DNA of 8,241 nucleotides from Caldifarciminota bacterium (lineage in GTDB: Bacteria > Hydrothermota > Tepidihabitantia > Tepidihabitantales > Tepidihabitantaceae), in NCBI GenBank assembly GCA_011049385.1, contig DSBX01000049.1, positions 1-8,241 of the forward strand, given 5' to 3'. The first letter of the stretch is position 1. Every line of letters starts with the position of its first letter. This document shows positions 7,626-8,241 of the stretch, piece by piece. Both the position numbers and the translations under genes were made by a program. A model generated the notes under the pieces. That model made no database searches and was not told where the DNA came from. It saw only the letters and a program-made list of their open reading frames with translations.

Positions 7626-7865
7626 ACCCCGGATATGCTTCCGGGAATTATCCGGAGGACAGCTTGCGGGACGCTCCGGACGATGCCCCGGACTGCGGTC
7701 CGGGGACGAACCCGACCCGTGCTTCGGCCGAGACCCCGGCCCGGGACCCGAAGGATGCTTCCGACCATCACTCTCGGCATCGTTCCCGGTGTCCTCCGGA
7801 CATTGCCTCTACCGATTCTCCCCGTCATCACCCGGAGAATGACCCGGAATACAGCCTTGGGGGTT
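7626..7865 (-). repeat. Array of 20 degenerate 12-nt units, strictly phased
   Basis: Twenty consecutive 12-nt units fit without any gap. All 20 differ from each other, yet on the + strand positions 2 and 3 are pyrimidines in 20/20 units, position 1 is never T, and position 4 is C in 18/20; position 11 is mostly T. The consensus is roughly mYYCSGRSNATG. One further unit (7614-7625) also fits. On the minus strand each unit reads as four codons [V/I/M]-x-[R/G]-x, for example ATG-ACG-GGG-AGA, matching the array at 8152-8241 in the opposite orientation. Both strands lack stops in the array's main frames, as expected from the 12-nt period. There is no sign that it is translated. Confidence 0.75.
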
Positions 7866-7984
7866 ATCCCCCCCACGGCCCCCGGGCGGCCCACTGGGCG
7901 GGAAAAGTGCGGTTTCGGGCGGATTCCCTTGTCGGTCAGGGGCTGAGAATGGGATACATAGAGATGAAGGACGCCGGAGGAAAT

Positions 7985-8016
7985 GGTCGAGCGGTCAAGT
8001 GGTCTAATGGTCAAGT
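7985..8016. repeat. Four-unit 8-nt tandem repeat (GGTCNANN)
   Basis: The units are GGTCGAGC, GGTCAAGT, GGTCTAAT and GGTCAAGT. GGTC is invariant at the start of all four and A is fixed at position 6. Units 2 and 4 are identical. It lies between the two 12-nt arrays. A 12-codon frame (ATG 7983) runs through it just after a GGAGG (7976-7980), but spacing is only 2 nt and the peptide would be 11 residues, so I do not call a gene. Confidence 0.6.
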
Positions 8017-8039
8017 GAAGGAACCCGGACAGGAAGTAA

Positions 8040-8054
8040 CCGCCGATGAACGCC
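8040..8054. repeat. Second exact copy of a 15-nt direct repeat (CCGCCGATGAACGCC)
   Basis: It is identical to 7512-7526, in the same orientation, 528 nt downstream. Both copies are followed within ~25 nt by a purine-rich AGAGGAA stretch (7537-7543 and about 8061-8067), suggesting the two are diverged copies of one longer repeat, the second lacking the GATTCACGCC segment. Confidence 0.5.
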
Positions 8055-8151
8055 AAAGGAGAGGAAGTGGTCCCCGGTGTGTTTACTTGGCGGTGCATCT
8101 CCTGGCAATCGCGGCCTGGAGACCGCTCCCACATCCACCCGTACTCTCTGT

Positions 8152-8241
8152 GTGACCGGGCCGATGGCCGGGAGAGTGACCGGGCCGGTGATGCGGGCAG
8201 TGACCGGACCGGTTGCCGGGCGGGTAACCGGGCGGATGACC
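8152..8241 (+). repeat. Second 12-nt repeat array, 7.5 units, continues past window end
   Basis: The units are GTGACCGGGCCG, ATGGCCGGGAGA, GTGACCGGGCCG, GTGATGCGGGCA, GTGACCGGACCG, GTTGCCGGGCGG and GTAACCGGGCGG, then ATGACC cut by the window edge. The phase is unbroken. The consensus is RTGACCGGGCSG, read as codons V-T-G-[P/R]. The first codon is Val or Met and the third Gly or Arg, the same pattern as the minus strand of 7626-7865, so the two arrays are related and inverted relative to each other. It is more homogeneous than the first array, with two identical units. Confidence 0.8.

Larger units (their letters stand above)
7487..8241. other. Gene-free, repeat-rich tail
   Basis: This 755-bp stretch has open frames on both strands, but none has a convincing ribosome site, recognisable motif or natural composition. 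The longest (minus 8134-7559, and plus frames running through 7664-8155) read through the 12-nt array and are Arg/Pro/Gly-rich artefacts of it. The stretch holds the 10-nt repeat, nested stem-loop, two 12-nt arrays and 8-nt repeat listed separately. Between the arrays (7866-8151) base composition is less GC-extreme, particularly at about 7935-8100. A GGGGG-TTAT-CCCCC mini-hairpin (7859-7872) closes the first array. No tRNA, rRNA, CRISPR or clear promoter was seen. Confidence 0.6.

Noticed and set aside
7626..7865. CRISPR array
   Set aside because: The period is 12 nt with no repeat-spacer alternation and no cas genes nearby.
7929..7959. Promoter-like TTGTCG and GATACA boxes
   Set aside because: Both hexamers match the consensus poorly, the 18-nt spacing is not diagnostic, and no gene follows.
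7983..8018. Eleven-residue frame after a GGAGG
   Set aside because: The Shine-Dalgarno to ATG spacing is only 2 nt and the peptide is made from the 8-nt repeat.
7559..8134. 191-codon minus-strand open frame over the tail
   Set aside because: Half of it is the 12-nt array read in frame, there is no credible ribosome site, and the rest shows no motif.
7664..8155. 163-codon plus-strand open frame, and a shorter frame from ATG 7949/7964
   Set aside because: The open frame is a product of the repeat period. The downstream part (about 65 residues) has no good ribosome site, no recognisable motif, and runs through the 8-nt repeat.

Overview
The window is high-GC bacterial DNA. Its + strand carries four tightly spaced genes (positions 2 to 7486), followed by about 755 bp of gene-free, repeat-rich sequence (7487 to 8241). 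The gene content points to a Gram-negative (double-membrane) bacterium of the FCB superphylum or a related candidate phylum such as WOR-3, Zixibacteria or Calditrichaeota: a TonB-dependent receptor, a PorV/PorQ-family outer-membrane protein, and two large secreted proteins ending in FlgD-Ig-like domains that resemble type IX secretion sorting domains. This placement rests on gene families only. No rRNA or other marker gene is present, so the phylum is not certain.

Positions 2-1291 hold the C-terminal part of a TonB-dependent receptor, cut by the left window edge. Positions 1301-4192 encode a 963-aa secreted protein with a fibronectin-III-like domain and a FlgD-like C-terminal domain. Positions 4204-5262 encode a PorV/PorQ-type beta-barrel. 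Positions 5276-7486 encode a secreted C11 (clostripain-family) cysteine protease with a split FN3, an inserted jelly-roll-like domain and a FlgD-like C-terminal domain. Gaps between genes are 9, 11 and 13 nt, and genes 2 and 3 have strong Shine-Dalgarno sequences. The set looks like one transcription unit. A perfect 12-bp stem-loop with a GCAA loop (5293-5320) sits at the junction of genes 3 and 4 and may terminate or attenuate transcription there.

The likely joint theme is the outer membrane and cell surface: an uptake or export receptor, a surface beta-protein, a PorV-like barrel that in type IX secretion escorts substrates, and an exported protease whose C-terminal domain resembles a sorting signal. 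The link to type IX secretion is inference, because no core secretion gene is in the window.

The non-coding tail is the least ordinary part. It contains, in order: a short 10-nt tandem repeat (7511-7536); a nested stem-loop (7540-7602); a 20-unit array of highly degenerate but strictly phased 12-nt units (7626-7865); a four-unit 8-nt repeat (7985-8016); a 15-nt direct-repeat copy (8040-8054); and a second 12-nt array (8152 to the window end) in the opposite orientation, with the same three-codon-position signature. I find no credible gene in this tail.
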